A stretch of 64,000 bases of DNA from Scortum barcoo (lineage: Eukaryota; Chordata; Actinopteri; Centrarchiformes; Terapontidae), in NCBI GenBank assembly GCA_023238725.1, contig CM041544.1, forward strand, positions 4,732,001 through 4,796,000, given 5' to 3'. The position numbers and the translations under genes were made by a program. The notes under the pieces are model-generated. The model did not search any database. It had not been told where the DNA came from and saw only the letters and a program-made list of their open reading frames with translations. Positions 47,816 through 59,880 of the stretch are shown here, in pieces (position 1 is the first letter of the stretch; every line of letters begins with the position of its first letter).

Positions 47816-49480
47816 TCTCACTAGTTCGAGTAACTGCTCTTTGATACTACTCTCCTTAATTTGGAGCAAAAAATAAAGCCACCATCCCAAAATACAATTT
47901 AAACCATCCATAAGAAAATGTCTTTAAATTAAAATCATTATTTAATATTAATCATTATGCTTAAAAGTTATGTGTGACATTAATAAAACACCATGGATAT
48001 GATACAATGGGAAATGACATATACATTTACATTAATTTTTTCCTCCATATTCATTCTGTCCATAAAAAAGTATACTGACATAATGTTCTAGAAAACATAC
48101 GGTAGGTAATGTTAGTGAATTCAATAAATCATAATACTGGTATGATTACTTCAGTAAATGTCGGTAAATAATAATAATTGTCAATATAATAATATATATA
48201 ATAATATAAATATAATAATAATAATTGCGAATGCTGTTTATGTGACCTATATATTGCATTGATTGCATTTTGCAGTCACACCACCCAGGAACCACACAGC
48301 CCCCACTTCTGACAAAAATCCCGTTTGGATTATTGTCCTTATTTAGTGCCTTTTCCAGTTTGCAATATCAAAGAGATAAATGGGCAGAAGGGAATGAAAA
48401 ATGTCTGCACACAAAACAATGGGCCGAGTCCTGACTTTGTAAATAATCTGTAAATAATTCTTTATACTATGTAGCATTAAAGGCCCAACTCTTGTCAAAA
48501 TGTCTTGTGTTCTACAGAACATCCTCGAGACAGGCTGTGACATATCTTAAAATATAAGTACACTACAGATTAGTCCCTGTTATTTCATCATCAACAGTGT
48601 TCATAGTGAAATGGTCTAAAAGATTAGAAGATGACATTTGTCAATATACCTTGAGGTCCAATAGGAATAGCACATTTCGATCCAGATGGGACTGGGCGGT
48701 GCTCTCAATCTCTGTCACCCTCACCATCTGAAGCCTGCCTCGATACTGTTTCTTTTCTCCCTCAGGTGTTCGGTGGATGCTTTCATCACTGACTATACCT
48801 AAGACATTATTTTACCATGGTTGGTGTGTTTATGGGAGGGGGCATCTTGTGAACTGTTTGTGAAAAGGAAGAATATATATTACAGGCTCACGTTGACTTT
48901 CACCTGTTGCTGCAGACACCCTCAGACTGGCACTGACGTGTGCTGCTCTGCATCTGTCTGACTATCACATGGTTTCTCCTTGAAACTGCGTATGACTGTC
49001 TCAAATTGGATATAATAATTATAATTTAACTTAATCTCACTTAATTTCTCCTACCTTATTACTTGGGCAATTAAGGCTTCAGAAGCCTTCCACCATTGGT
49101 CATCTGCATGACTCACTGCTGTTGCTGTTTTTCTGGACTTCACCTTTGTATCTTATTGCAGCAGAGTATGACAACACCCCACTCCACATACTGCCTATAA
49201 AGCATGGGTATACCATTAACAGAGAAGTGGTTGATGTGCCAAAAAAGTCTTGAGCCATGTCTCCACTCCTGTTTGACGAGTGTGAAAAATGTGGTGCTGG
49301 AATCTCAATCTCAGTTTGGTTTGAATTTTTTATTTGATGCTAAAAAAACAAGACGCTCGTGTCATGATTGACATCTGTTGGTCACAGTGAATTAGTCAGG
49401 GAGGACCTGCAGACATCTCTCAGGAATTGTATGTAGAGTAGGAACATCAAAGTCAGTGTCAGTGGAATTTGTGTCAATAA
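47816..49480. other. intergenic, nothing firm
   Basis: An AT-rich ATAATA stretch lies near 48165-48230; the rest is unique. No gene supported. Confidence 0.5.
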
Positions 49481-49494
49481 AAAATGACTCTCAG

Positions 49495-49689
49495 GGGCGC
49501 ACAGTGGTAGAGTACGTGCGCCCATGTATGAGGCCTCGGGCTGCAGCGGACCCCAGTTCAATTCCCGACTGGGGTCCCTTTGCTGCATGTCTTCCCCCTC
49601 TCTCTCCCACCTTTCCTGTCTATCTTCAGCTGTCCGATCTATAATAATAAAGGGTGAAACCCCCCCAAAAAAATAATAAAACAAAAAGG
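49495..49689 (+). mobile_element. tRNA-derived SINE
   Basis: A head with a tRNA-like A box (CAGTGGTAGAGTACG) and B box (CAGTTCAATTCCC) is followed by the body CTTTGCTGCATGTCTTCCCC and the tail CTGTCCGATCTATAATAATA, AAAGGGTGAAACC and an A-rich end. It is flanked by a 7-bp direct repeat CTCTCAG (49488-49494 and 49690-49696), the target-site duplication. The body is a common teleost SINE sequence. The internal RNA polymerase III promoter could still be active. Confidence 0.9.
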
Positions 49690-49727
49690 CTCTCAGCAGC
49701 CTTTTACTTTCACAACACACACACACA

Positions 49728-49730
<3 letters not shown>

Positions 49731-49774
<44 letters not shown>

Positions 49775-49788
49775 TCTATATGCCTATG

Positions 49789-49858
<70 letters not shown>
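49731..49858. repeat. (GT)/(TA)n compound microsatellite
   Basis: GTGTG followed by a TA run to 49770, a short unique spacer, then TA from about 49793 to 49858. Poly Tyr-Ile open frames here are artefacts. Confidence 0.95.
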
Positions 49859-49861
<3 letters not shown>

Positions 49862-50751
49862 ATACATATGGCATAGAATGTAATAGGAGGTTGCTTTTGT
49901 GTTTGTCCACACAACACAAGGACACGGCGAACGGTACAGACACTGTGAGCAGTGCCTCCATTTGGCACATGTTCCCAGTTGGTCCCTGCAAATGGATCTC
50001 CTTCACATTCTTTCCATTCATATGGTAAAGTCCTTTTGTGAACATGAACCACCACCTCAGAACATTTCTGCTCTCATTAATGATAATGACGTGATCTTCT
50101 GATACTTGAACACCTCGCGGCAGCACTTGGCGACAGCGTCACGAGGCGGAACATCACATGCAGAGACGCAATCATGAGTACTCTCGTGGAATAAGCCTCC
50201 AAAAAAGTCCAAGAACGCAAACAGGATTTTGGAACGATATGCAAACAAGTTCATTTATTAGCCTGTGGCTCATTTGGTGAGATCAGGTGTCATATTGCTA
50301 AAGCCAAATTGAACCAGAGAAATGTGACATTTTTTTTTACACACAGTGTAGGACATTTCCCCAGTGACTGTACTTACCGGCATGAAACCTGGCATTGTTG
50401 CTGGTGGCTGTATTTGATGTTAAAATGCTGAGTGTGTAACCTCAACTATCAACATTCCTTGCTCTGGTGCCACATACAGTATTCCAGTCCATTAAGCTAG
50501 ATGTTCAAAGTGGGTATGTGATCTCAAATATCTGATAGTATGGGAATTTTGTTCAGAGCAGAGGCTGAAATGTTTGTTTGTTTGGTAGTTACTGCATATA
50601 ACCCTGTGCTTTGAAATCGCAGTACACAAAATCCCTTTTTATTTTTTTATTTACCCTCTGATAACCAGACAGATCAGTGAGAGGACTTTAAATACACCAT
50701 CTACACTCCTGGAATACACATTTCTAAAAAAGCAAAGGGTATGTTTTTGGA

Positions 50752-50755
<4 letters not shown>

Positions 50756-50793
<38 letters not shown>
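50756..50793. repeat. (GT)n microsatellite
   Basis: About 18 GT units. Confidence 0.95.
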
Positions 50794-50794
<1 letters not shown>

Positions 50795-51166
50795 CCGTGT
50801 ACAGGCTAACATTTCAATTCAAATCGCAGATAGATGTGAATGTGTCCAACAGTAGTTTTAGAAGGCTTTAGGAATAGATTAAACCGCCAGACCAGAGTGT
50901 AGCACATGTATTCAAACTCACCTAAATAAGTCACAGGATGTTATCACAGTGGCACTCGTGCACCCTAACACAAAAGCCTCAGATCTGGAGGGTGTTCCTG
51001 TGCACTGCAGGTGTTCTGGAGCATGGGAAGAGGGAAGTACGGCCTGTGAGGTCAGTTTTTGTCTCCTGTCCACCAGGGAAAGAGAGGAACCCCATAAACA
51101 CACCTGCACAGAGTACATGTTGTAGGTGAGAAGCAAGACAGGAAATGAAGTTTTCTTCTTATTCTT

Positions 51167-51171
<5 letters not shown>

Positions 51172-51206
<35 letters not shown>
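51172..51206. repeat. (TTA)n microsatellite
   Basis: About 11 TTA units. Confidence 0.92.
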
Positions 51207-51207
<1 letters not shown>

Positions 51208-54200
51208 GATTATTTGAGACAAAGCAGATTGAAAAAGACAGCTAAACTCTAGCCCCTGTAGTTAGTGTTGCCACCCCATTGAGCTTTGCATGTGTGGTTT
51301 ACAGTGATAACAGTGGCAGATTCACCATTGGAATTCTTAATAAATCACTTAATTTATCTGATTTAGGTCCCTGATTTGACACACAGATACTGAGAAAGAT
51401 GCTTCTTATTTTCAGCTGGGCTGAAATTACAACTGGTCGATTTCATTGGCTGTAGCTAACGAGGTAATTAAGTTAACATTAGTTCTTTGAGTTGTTTGAA
51501 AACATTGTCTCTAGTTGAGTTTTATCTAGAGGCCTCTCTTACATATGAAGGTGAGATAAAGGCTGACAGATCCTCACCAAGGGGTTGCATTACAGTGTGG
51601 AGCTGGTTAGTCCTAATATTAGACAAGAGAAAATGTCAAAGTCATATTTCTTTGTAACAGCATCCCATTTGACTACTTTACTTACTAAACTTAGATAAAC
51701 AGTTAGGCCAGAGTTCAGACATATGCTTTTCTATATTTTCAAGCAGTGTGATTTCACTGTTAGCATTACATGAGAAAAGGCTTCCAGGATGAGGACTAAC
51801 AGTTTTATTTGGTGAACATAATGCCGTCTCTAGTTTGGCTGCCACAATCTAATACTGTGCAGAACAGAGCTTACCCTGATAAAGTAACATCCTGGACTGG
51901 TTTCCACTCAGAGAGGAAATACCACACAGTGGATGATGCTAACATGAACAGAGCACTTTATAATGTAGCCTGTAAACCTAAATGTGGAATGAAAATGAAA
52001 GTAATGCTCCAGGTATGTAGCCAGCCCAACATGCTACAGTCCCAGCTTTACGTTAGAGCACACTCACATGCTTCTTAATGTGTTCATAACACAACACATT
52101 TGCTCAGGTGTTTTTGGTGTTGCAGAGGTTTAAAAGAAAGTATCACCCTCCAAACTCTTAATATATGGAGAATGAAAAAGATTAAGAGCACCCAAAGATT
52201 TTATAAAAGAGACCAATTTCCAGTTGTAGTGGATGAATATCAGCGTGTGTACATTTGAGAACATTTATAAGTGACATTACTAAACATTTACATGTTTACC
52301 AAAATATCTGTCATCTAATTCCATTATTTATCTTCAACATAACTGCAGTGCTCTTGTACTTCTACACACAGTTTGTCATAAGCTCAATGCACCACCAGCT
52401 AATCTGGAAAAAAGGTGTGTCAGGGTTTCTCCAGTGTTCACCACTTCCACACTCTAATAGAGGGCTGAAGGAATGAACACCATTTCAGGACTGTCGTTCA
52501 GTTGTCAGTGTTTCTCAAGATTTCCCCCATGGGCTTGTATTCCCATTCGATCCTAAGCCTCTGGTGAAACAGCTAGACCAGCCAATTGCACAGGTCACTG
52601 CCCTGGTGGAAGCCTGGTAAACATGTAATAGAGGGGTGGGATGAGATGGGATTGTGTTGTCTGTCAGAGAGAACAAGATTGAAAAGATCACTACTGCAAA
52701 ACTGCATGCGCCACATGATACAGTGTACTAATCAATGGTCCCTTACTGTGTCAGCATTAAGGGTTTGTTTCAGATTTAAACTCATTGCACTGACTCAGAA
52801 ATAGCATGTGTCAGCCTGCAACCATTTGGTCAAACGTAATCCAAATCAATGCTGCCGCAGAGGGAATGATGCCATGTTTTAAGAAAATCATGGAAAGTAT
52901 TTTAGCAGAAGTTTTTCTTTTGGACTGAAACTAATTGGATCTGCTCTTTTGACTTGTCTTGAACAAAGCACAAAGTTGAACTTGGCAATGGCACTTTAAA
53001 ACACCTGCCAAACAAAAAGCAGTCATACAGAGGTCTGGACAGACAGCGCAGGCAATAAATCCTCATTTACGTTATGGTCACTGAGGTGTGACAAGCTAGG
53101 CTTGTACGAGAGGGAACTAGATCAAAGACTGGGCAGAGATGGAGACAGCGGGAAGGTGATTCACCTCTGAGGAAAAGTTGGACTTGGCCTTCAAGTTCTG
53201 GCTCTAAGTTCACATGAAAGTGAAGGCTAAAATATTAATGACATATTTGTAAAAATGGGAAACAATTTTGAACAAATCTTTAATTTCTAATCCTTCTGAA
53301 ACTCCTGATCCTCTCGAATCTTCAGGCTTAAAGTGCAAAGTATGATTATGGAACTACATCTAGAACAAAACAGCTTAACGTCAGTAGCTGCTCTTCAGCG
53401 CCACTGGACCATGCACCATTCTTATGATATGATCACTGCAACACCATTAGGTTCAGCTGGGAGCTACTAATAATGTCTCATGAGTTATAACCTCCTGAAC
53501 AGGCTGGAGGTATTGACGAGATAGTTCCTCAGTGCGATCCAGTTGCGTTAGATCTCTTCTCTCTGTCTTGAAAGAAGCTGTTTTTGACAGCTGGAGCTAA
53601 AAAGTTGCATAGGCAGGCTTGGGAAATGCTGGCAGGAATCTATGCAAGAAATTCTTCCCATTCCCTTAAATACTCAAAATAAACTGTGGATGATCTTGAG
53701 TAAGACTGTGGTGTGTTCTTTTTTTAAATGCTTTATCCAAAATAGGGTGAAATTTGTTTTCCTCTCATTAAATGATCATGTGGATTAAGGACTAAAAAAG
53801 GACAGAAGACAGTGCTGAATCTGCATGATGAATAGTGTGAAGGCAGAGAGCTGGACAATTCAGATTAAATTCAAAATGTATTCAAAGTGTTTCCAATAAC
53901 CTTAAAATGTGTTTTGTCCACATGTAACTATTTAACAGATGGTCGTGTGTGTTCAAGTTGTGCATTTGTCACATCATTCCTTGCAGATGTATGCATGCCT
54001 TAAAATTTCTCCTGAAATTTTAAACAGTAAGTGTGATGGATCATCTGTGCAACACATACAATTCAATCATCGTTTTCATTGATCATGTGTGCTTACTGAG
54101 CTGATGGCTTGTAGGACATTAATAGATGATTCTGACATTTTTTATATTTTTGGAGGACAGGGCTGAAATTAGAGAACAACTGCCATGTAAAATACCCCCC

Positions 54201-54749
54201 TCCTCCCTTTTTATAAAGCTCATTACATGATTAGAGAGCAGGTGGATGTGGTGGTGTGTGTCTGTGTGGTCGTGTGCTGGTGCTGGGTGACTGGTGGGGG
54301 GGGGGGGGTCAGTGGGACATAATCAAAGCCCAGCCTGTTGTGTGATTTGACCTCTCCATGACACATTTAGCGGAAGCAAGGAGGGCTATTGATTGCAATT
54401 ATCATGCAGCAGGCAGACCAGGCATTTTTACACTCTTCTCTGCACTGAACAGACCATGTGCACGTTGATTTAGTGATCCAGGTCAAATGGTAAATCTCAC
54501 TTAAAGATGCCTACATGCGCCACATCTCACTTCTACAGGTTTGGGAATCTGGACTCTGGAAAAGGCAAAGTCAAATCTCAATGTGTGATTCCAGATCATC
54601 ACATCATCATCAATCATGTGTGATAACTGGTTTGTGGTTAAAAAAAAAGCACTGGACACAGCCCTGCGCGCTCCAGTGTGCGAGGCGCGTAAAGACGCGC
54701 ACAGGATGTGTCGCCTCTCTTGGTCGGGGGGGGGGATGCCGGAGCCGCC

Positions 54750-54757
54750 TATATAAG
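54750..54757 (+). promoter_or_regulatory. valop: TATA box of valop
   Basis: A TATATAAG match in a GC-rich setting, about 410 bp upstream of the opsin start codon. It predicts initiation near 54780 and a leader of about 380 nt. No other core promoter candidate lies between it and the ATG. Confidence 0.6.
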
Positions 54758-54787
54758 AGCCTCCAAGATGCCACTAAGCGGTCATTC

Positions 54788-54874
54788 ATGCACTCTCTGA
54801 CACCCCCTCCTCCCCCTCCCTCATCCGCCCACACCGCGCAACGCGCTCCGCCGCTGCTCCGCGCTCACATGTAG
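54788..54874 (+). other. upstream ORF 1 in valop leader
   Basis: A 28-codon frame starting MHSLTPPPPPP and ending TAG at 54872-54874. It lies only a few bases after the predicted start of transcription, so it may not always be included. Confidence 0.3.
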
Positions 54875-54943
54875 ACCCACGCTCCCCTCCTGCGGACCCG
54901 CTCAGCATTTTCAGGAGGATCTTCCCCCCCCCCCAGCTCCACC

Positions 54944-55063
54944 ATGCGCCTCTACCAGCGAGGACTTCAGCACGGCAACTTTATCCAGGGGCAGTCCCGG
55001 TCCCGGGGCGCACAGGATGCTCCAGCGCGTCTGAGCAGGCGGCTCAGGAGCGACTCCACATGA
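54944..55063 (+). other. upstream ORF 2 in valop leader
   Basis: A 39-codon frame (MRLYQRGLQHGNFIQG...) with a strong initiation context, CCACCATGC, that ends about 100 nt before the opsin ATG. If the leader is unspliced it should capture scanning ribosomes. Confidence 0.45.
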
Positions 55064-55155
55064 ACTTGTGAGAGGGAAAAGAGAGAGAAAGAGAGAGAAA
55101 ACAAGAGGATTCCCTCTCGGTTAGGGTCACCAAACAGGTAGCCTGCACTCTGGGC

Positions 55156-55215
55156 ATGGACAATGGATACTCCGAGTCTGTCAGTGAACGCGGTGTCCTA
55201 CACTGCGGCGGCTGA
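55156..55215 (+). other. overlapping upstream ORF 3
   Basis: ATG at 55156, seven bases before the opsin ATG in another frame, encoding 19 residues and ending TGA at 55213-55215 inside the opsin coding sequence. Initiation here would exclude the opsin start. Confidence 0.4.
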
Positions 55216-55526
55216 GCTCCCCGCCGCCGATGACCCGTTCAGCGGACCCATCAGGGGCATCGCGCCGTGGAACTTCACCATCCTGGCCGTGCTCATGTTC
55301 GTGGTCACCTCGTTGTCTCTGAGCGAAAATTTCATCGTCATGTTTGTCACTTTTAAGTTCAAACAACTCAGGCAACCCCTCAACTACATCATAGTCAACC
55401 TGTCTATAGCTGACTTTCTGGTCTCCCTCACCGGCGGACTAATAAGTTTCCTGACTAACGCCAGGGGCTACTTCTTCCTCGGGAGGTGGGCTTGCGTCTT
55501 GGAGGGCTTTGCTGTTACTTTTTTCG
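55163..55526 (+). CDS. valop: vertebrate ancient (VA) opsin, exon 1
   Basis: 121 codons plus one base, ending G|GTAGGT. The start MDTPSLSVNAVSYTAAAE resembles other VA opsins. N37-F-T is an N-glycosylation site in the extracellular N-terminus. Transmembrane helices 1 (about 38-63), 2 (about 72-96) and the start of 3 (from 111) are present, with the opsin landmarks LRQPLNYIIVNLSIADFLVS, the disulfide Cys C111 and E114 (bovine E113 position, Schiff-base counterion) in CVLEGFAVTFFG. VA opsins bind 11-cis-retinal and signal through G proteins in deep-brain and inner-retinal cells of non-mammalian vertebrates. VA is favoured over pinopsin or parapinopsin by the LTGGLISFLTNARGYFFLG block. I cannot assign the teleost a or b paralogue. 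Confidence 0.92.
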
Positions 55527-56726
55527 GTAGGTTCACTTGTTTCCCTCCATTTTCTCCCCATCCTGATACTTGCAGGGCTGCATACCACAGCTCCAACAAC
55601 TGTAGGTGTCAGTGTCGGAGCTTTTTATACGCGCATTGCAAAGATGTGCGATGACTGCAAAACAGCTGCACATGGCACATCCTGACACCTCCATCAGCGC
55701 TGACTTCAACATCTGTTCGCGAATTAGGGCATCTGGGGGGCGGGCGTTTCTTGTGGATCCTGACGTATCAGGTGCATTAAATTACCACACACAAGAATGT
55801 CATTATTTATAATTAAGGAGCGTATGAAAACAAATGTCACAGGGCAAAGAGCGCTCTAGCACATGGCAAGACAAAAACACATTTAGTTAGTAGGATGAGA
55901 AGCTAGTAGGATGGTGATTGGTATCACCTGTGTGTGTGTGTGTGTGTGTGTGTTGGGGGGGGGGGTATGAGCGAGTGCATTAGAAAGTGATTAAGCTGAG
56001 CAGGATGGATGTTTCAATTAATATTCGTCGCAATGTGAGAATATTTTCTATTTCTGGCTATTTTTAGTTTCTTCTACCTGCATGCACCTGCGCCTTACAG
56101 ATGAATACGTGAAAACGTATAGAGTGAAGACAGGATGGATGGTTCTCTAGGAAAAAAAAAAACATGCTTTACACTCTCTCTACAAAAACAGCATCTAAAT
56201 ATTGATGTTCATTTTAATTAGAGAACCTTTGCAGAAGCTCTTGTTGTTGAACTGTGTGTGACATACTTGAACACACTGGTTTCCTCGCCTCTCTTTTGTT
56301 GTCTCCAATGATGATAGTAGGCAGACAATAGAAGTACCTGGCTGTGAAGAGACAGTTAATTAACCGGTCTGTGAGAGTGACTTATTACCATAATTAAAGT
56401 CAGCTTTTTTTAGCCCATTAGGAGGCAGCCTATTGCACCCAGCCTGGATCATTAAACTATTTCTAGCAACAGCGCTGCCACTTTTACTGCTATACAGTAC
56501 AGAATTAAGATACTTTGTCAAAAATTAAGGAATATAGTTACAGTATAAATGGATGTGTTTCTACAGGTGATCCCAGTTGGATAAGTTCTAAAAGTGTGAA
56601 CATAATGATGCGATTTCACACTCTGGTGAAAGAAGCATCAGATATCGTCGTTATTAGAAACCAACCGCAGGACTTGGTGGTGTGTGTTTCTGACTGCTGA
56701 CGTCCCACTGACCTCTTTCTCCTCAG
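55527..56726 (+). other. valop: valop intron 1
   Basis: A 1.2 kb intron, GTAGGT donor, CTCCTCAG acceptor. It contains a (GT)n plus G-run near 55928-55967 and AT-rich unique sequence. Confidence 0.88.
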
Positions 56727-56937
56727 GGATCGTGGCCATGTGGTCGCTTGCTGTTCTGTCCTTTGAGCGGTTCTTCGTGATCTGCCGGCCTCTGGGGAAC
56801 ATCCGACTGCAAGCGAAGCACGCCATGCTGGGTCTGCTGTTCGTCTGGACCTTCTCCTTCATCTGGACCTTTCCTCCGGTGCTGGGCTGGAACAGATACA
56901 CCGTAAGCAAGATCGGGACCACCTGTGAGCCTGACTG
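56727..56937 (+). CDS. valop: vertebrate ancient (VA) opsin, exon 2
   Basis: 211 nt; joins exon 1 through a split Gly codon and ends inside the Trp codon of CEPDW at a GTGAGG donor. It encodes the end of helix 3 with the E-R-F version of the DRY motif (E135-R136-F137 in LSFERFFVICRPLGNIRL), helix 4 (about 155-176, with two Trp-rich turns), and extracellular loop 2 with C188, the disulfide partner of C111. The sequence is intact and in phase, and the ERF variant is normal for this opsin class. Confidence 0.93.
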
Positions 56938-57544
56938 GTGAGGAATGAACGTTTTATTATTCCCAAAGAGTCGTGACTGTTAGAGCTTTCAGTCAGCAGA
57001 GAGAAATCGATCTGAAAGGGTCCATTCACCTAAATCACAAAACATATTCTCTCACTTAATCCTCACTTGTGTTTCTTGTTGCTATTTCTTAGTCCCTGAG
57101 AAATCAGCCCAGTGAAAACTGTTGATAGTGAATTTTGTGGATTATTGATTGGATGTCCAACATTGTTTCTGGGCAAGTTGGTGTAGAATTTTTAAAATGT
57201 AATTTTTAGTGCTTAGATCAGCACAAAAGTATATTCTTTTCACATCCATTGTATTGGATTGGCAGCACAACATCTCAAAATCCTGCCACACAACCGATGG
57301 GAAGTGAGAAAATAAGTTTTTTTTCTGACTTGGGTGAAGTGACTCTTTAATACTAAAGACTGTACGTTTACTTTATTGTTTTTACTGCACCCATGCTACA
57401 TATAGGTGCTTAAGTAAAATTGATACTCACACTGGTCATGTACTTGTGCTCACACGCAAATCATACAGTTTCATACAGTTTTTCAGAAACAAAAATGCAT
57501 TCTTAAATCGAGTCCTGCTTTCCTAACCTCAAACCAAACAAACT

Positions 57545-58440
57545 ACAAGTTACAGATATACAGACAGGTGACAAATTAAATGGAATTAAATGGGAAAACC
57601 TGGAGAAACATAACAAATGCAGATGCTTGGCATGGAGCAATTAAGCATTTAACATCCCAACATGCTCTGTGGCATGTATAAAAACGATGGGATTGATTGG
57701 GATTTTGTATCAAGATGGCAAGAGACTTTGAGAGGGTTCATTGTTGGGGCTCAGATGGCAGGAGCTTTAGTCACAAAGCCTGCTAAACTGACTTGCGATC
57801 TGTGGGATGGAGAGTAAACAGGGTTGGAAATTGTGGTTGAAAGTGCAAAACTGATGAGTGCGAGTGTGTAAGGAAAACTTCTCAGGTGACTGAGAATGTG
57901 AGTGCAGGACGCGATCAGACTGTCAGCAAGAACAGTCGGTAGACAGTTACATAGAGAGAGACATTATAGTGGGGCTGCAGCGCACATGTGTCTCGTTACA
58001 AAGATGAATGCACATTTGAGAGTTCAGTGGTGCAGAAACCAACCAGTCACTGGTCTACTGAGATGTGGAAAAAAGTGATGTATTCTTGAGACCGTCTTCA
58101 CCGTATTCTCAACAGGTGGGCGTACGTGTGGCTCACACCAAGAGAATTGTACAGGCCTGAATGCTTGACCCCCACAGTGGGGGGGATCTCGCGGCTCTGT
58201 TATCCTGTGGAGAGCATTTTGCTGGAATAGTGTGGGTCCACTTGTCTTCTCAGAAGGAAGAGTCACTGGAAATCACTTACAAAGTTGTTCTGAGTGATCA
58301 CCTTTATCCTATGATGATGATTCATTTCTATCCTGATAGGAGTGGTCTCATCCAGGATGATGATCCCACCATCCACAGGGCACGAGGACTGAGTGGTTTC
58401 ATGAGTGTGTAAATGATGTGAATTGGCTAATATAACCAGT
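57545..58440 (+). mobile_element. degenerate Tc1-like transposon remnant
   Basis: The sequence CTGTGGCATGTATAAAAACG upstream of ATGGCAAGAGACTTTGAGAG (58-like MARDFERG start), and the later GGAGTGGTCTCATCCAGGATG followed by a stretch reading IQDDDPTIHRARG, match the layout of a common fish Tc1-like family: an N-terminal DNA-binding part, then the second catalytic Asp region. Stops and frame changes are frequent, and the end carrying the final Glu and right terminal repeat is missing. It is much older than the element at 30 kb and of a different subfamily. Confidence 0.75.
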
Positions 58441-59639
58441 CTACTCAGCCTCTCTGTCCCACTGTACTCCTCAAACTACACAATACGTTTAGCTGAAAGA
58501 GTGCTCTGCAGTCACATGGCTTATTGTTACAGATGCAACAAGGTGGTTGGCCTACACCCTGTGTGGCAGCACCACTGATGTGTGAGTGTGTGTCTGATTG
58601 AATTCACCTAAGTGAATGAACAGCATAAAACTTGTAAAGCACCTCCAGTCACTGGTAGAGGATTCAACAAGTGCATTTAAGCAGCAAATCTGTGATTAAT
58701 AGGAGATGCAACATTAAAAAACAAACAAAAAAACTATGCTCAGGCGCAGTAATGCTAAGCATAACTGTTTAGAGCCAGAGTCTGCACAGAAGTGATTGGA
58801 GGTTGGAGCTGCAATATCAAGATCCTACCCATACACCATGCCATATGTGCTTATTTTGTTGGTTAGAAACAGATAATCATCACCATCCCCAAACTTCACA
58901 ACAAAGAAATCCATGTGTGGGACTGTAGGCCCGATGAGTGTGATGAGCTCTGCAGTGGAGGAGGTGTGACCACTGTCTCAAAGTCCAGTATTCAGTTGCG
59001 AAGTGTTGTTGAGCTGGGCTAGCCAAACAGCTTCACAGGGGTGATTTTGTCAAATGCTCAACTCAACAAACAGCATTCTGATGTAGGTTATATTATTTTC
59101 AAGATGTGTAAAGGTTAAATGGAGGGCAGTAGGCACAACTTCTTTGCACATGTTCAGGGACGTTATTAGGCCCAGCAGCTTACTTTATTTTTTATCTTTA
59201 CTTTATTCACGCTCAGCATGACTGCACACATGACGGAGGCACTCCTGTGATCTCCTGTAGCTGTGTTAGTCTGAGCCTTATTTCGTCAATGTAATTTCCT
59301 TTGACCAGACCGGAGTAGGCTAAGTAGTCAGGTGGTCTTAAGTTGGAGCTTGGTTGGCTTAACTCTTAGCTCTCTGTCTTTCACAGCTTCCTGTAGTGGT
59401 CACACCACTGATGTTTAGTCCAGTGGTCCTGGCTGGGTGCGTTCAATACATGTAACAGTAAACAGTAAATATTGTTGGCAATGATCATTTCAGGATCAGC
59501 TGAACCTTAATGCAATACTTCCTTTTTTCAATGTTGATGAGTCTGTTATAGGTAGTGAGTGCTTTAGTATTTACAGTAGAAAAAGAGCAAACAACAATGG
59601 CATCCACCATTGCTGTCATCTGGTCCAAAATAAACACAA

Positions 59640-59880
59640 CACATATTACTAGCAACATATTATCACATTATAAAGTTGATATGGCTTATTTGGCAAACAG
59701 TTGTCCACTTACACATCTGGAACAAGATTATCATTCATTTGGAGTTTCCTGCCACCCTATAAATGTAAGTAAATGTAATATTTACTCTCCTTTTAGCTCT
59801 GTTTTGGTTAAATCTTTGGGGAAATATCTGATCTCTAAGCCGCTAAACATCCCATTGTATTCACTAGCTAACTAACTTTG
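59640..59880. repeat. dispersed fish repeat fragment
   Basis: CTCCTTTTAGCTCTGTTTTGG and the following CTCTAAGCCGCTAAACATCC resemble the family at 21160-21440. Homology is by eye. Confidence 0.45.

Larger units (their letters stand above)
49859..54740. other. intergenic stretch upstream of valop
   Basis: No gene supported. Contains (GT)n at 50756-50793, (TTA)n at 51172-51206, a G15-type run at 54294-54308 and unique sequence. 53000-53650 is less repetitive and could hold regulatory sites, but nothing specific stands out. Confidence 0.5.

Noticed and set aside
49495..49689. Functional tRNA gene
   Set aside because: A and B boxes are present but no cloverleaf; the body, tail and target duplication show a SINE.
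54515..54874. 119-codon open frame upstream of valop
   Set aside because: It crosses the TATA box and ends in the leader; only its last part is a possible uORF.
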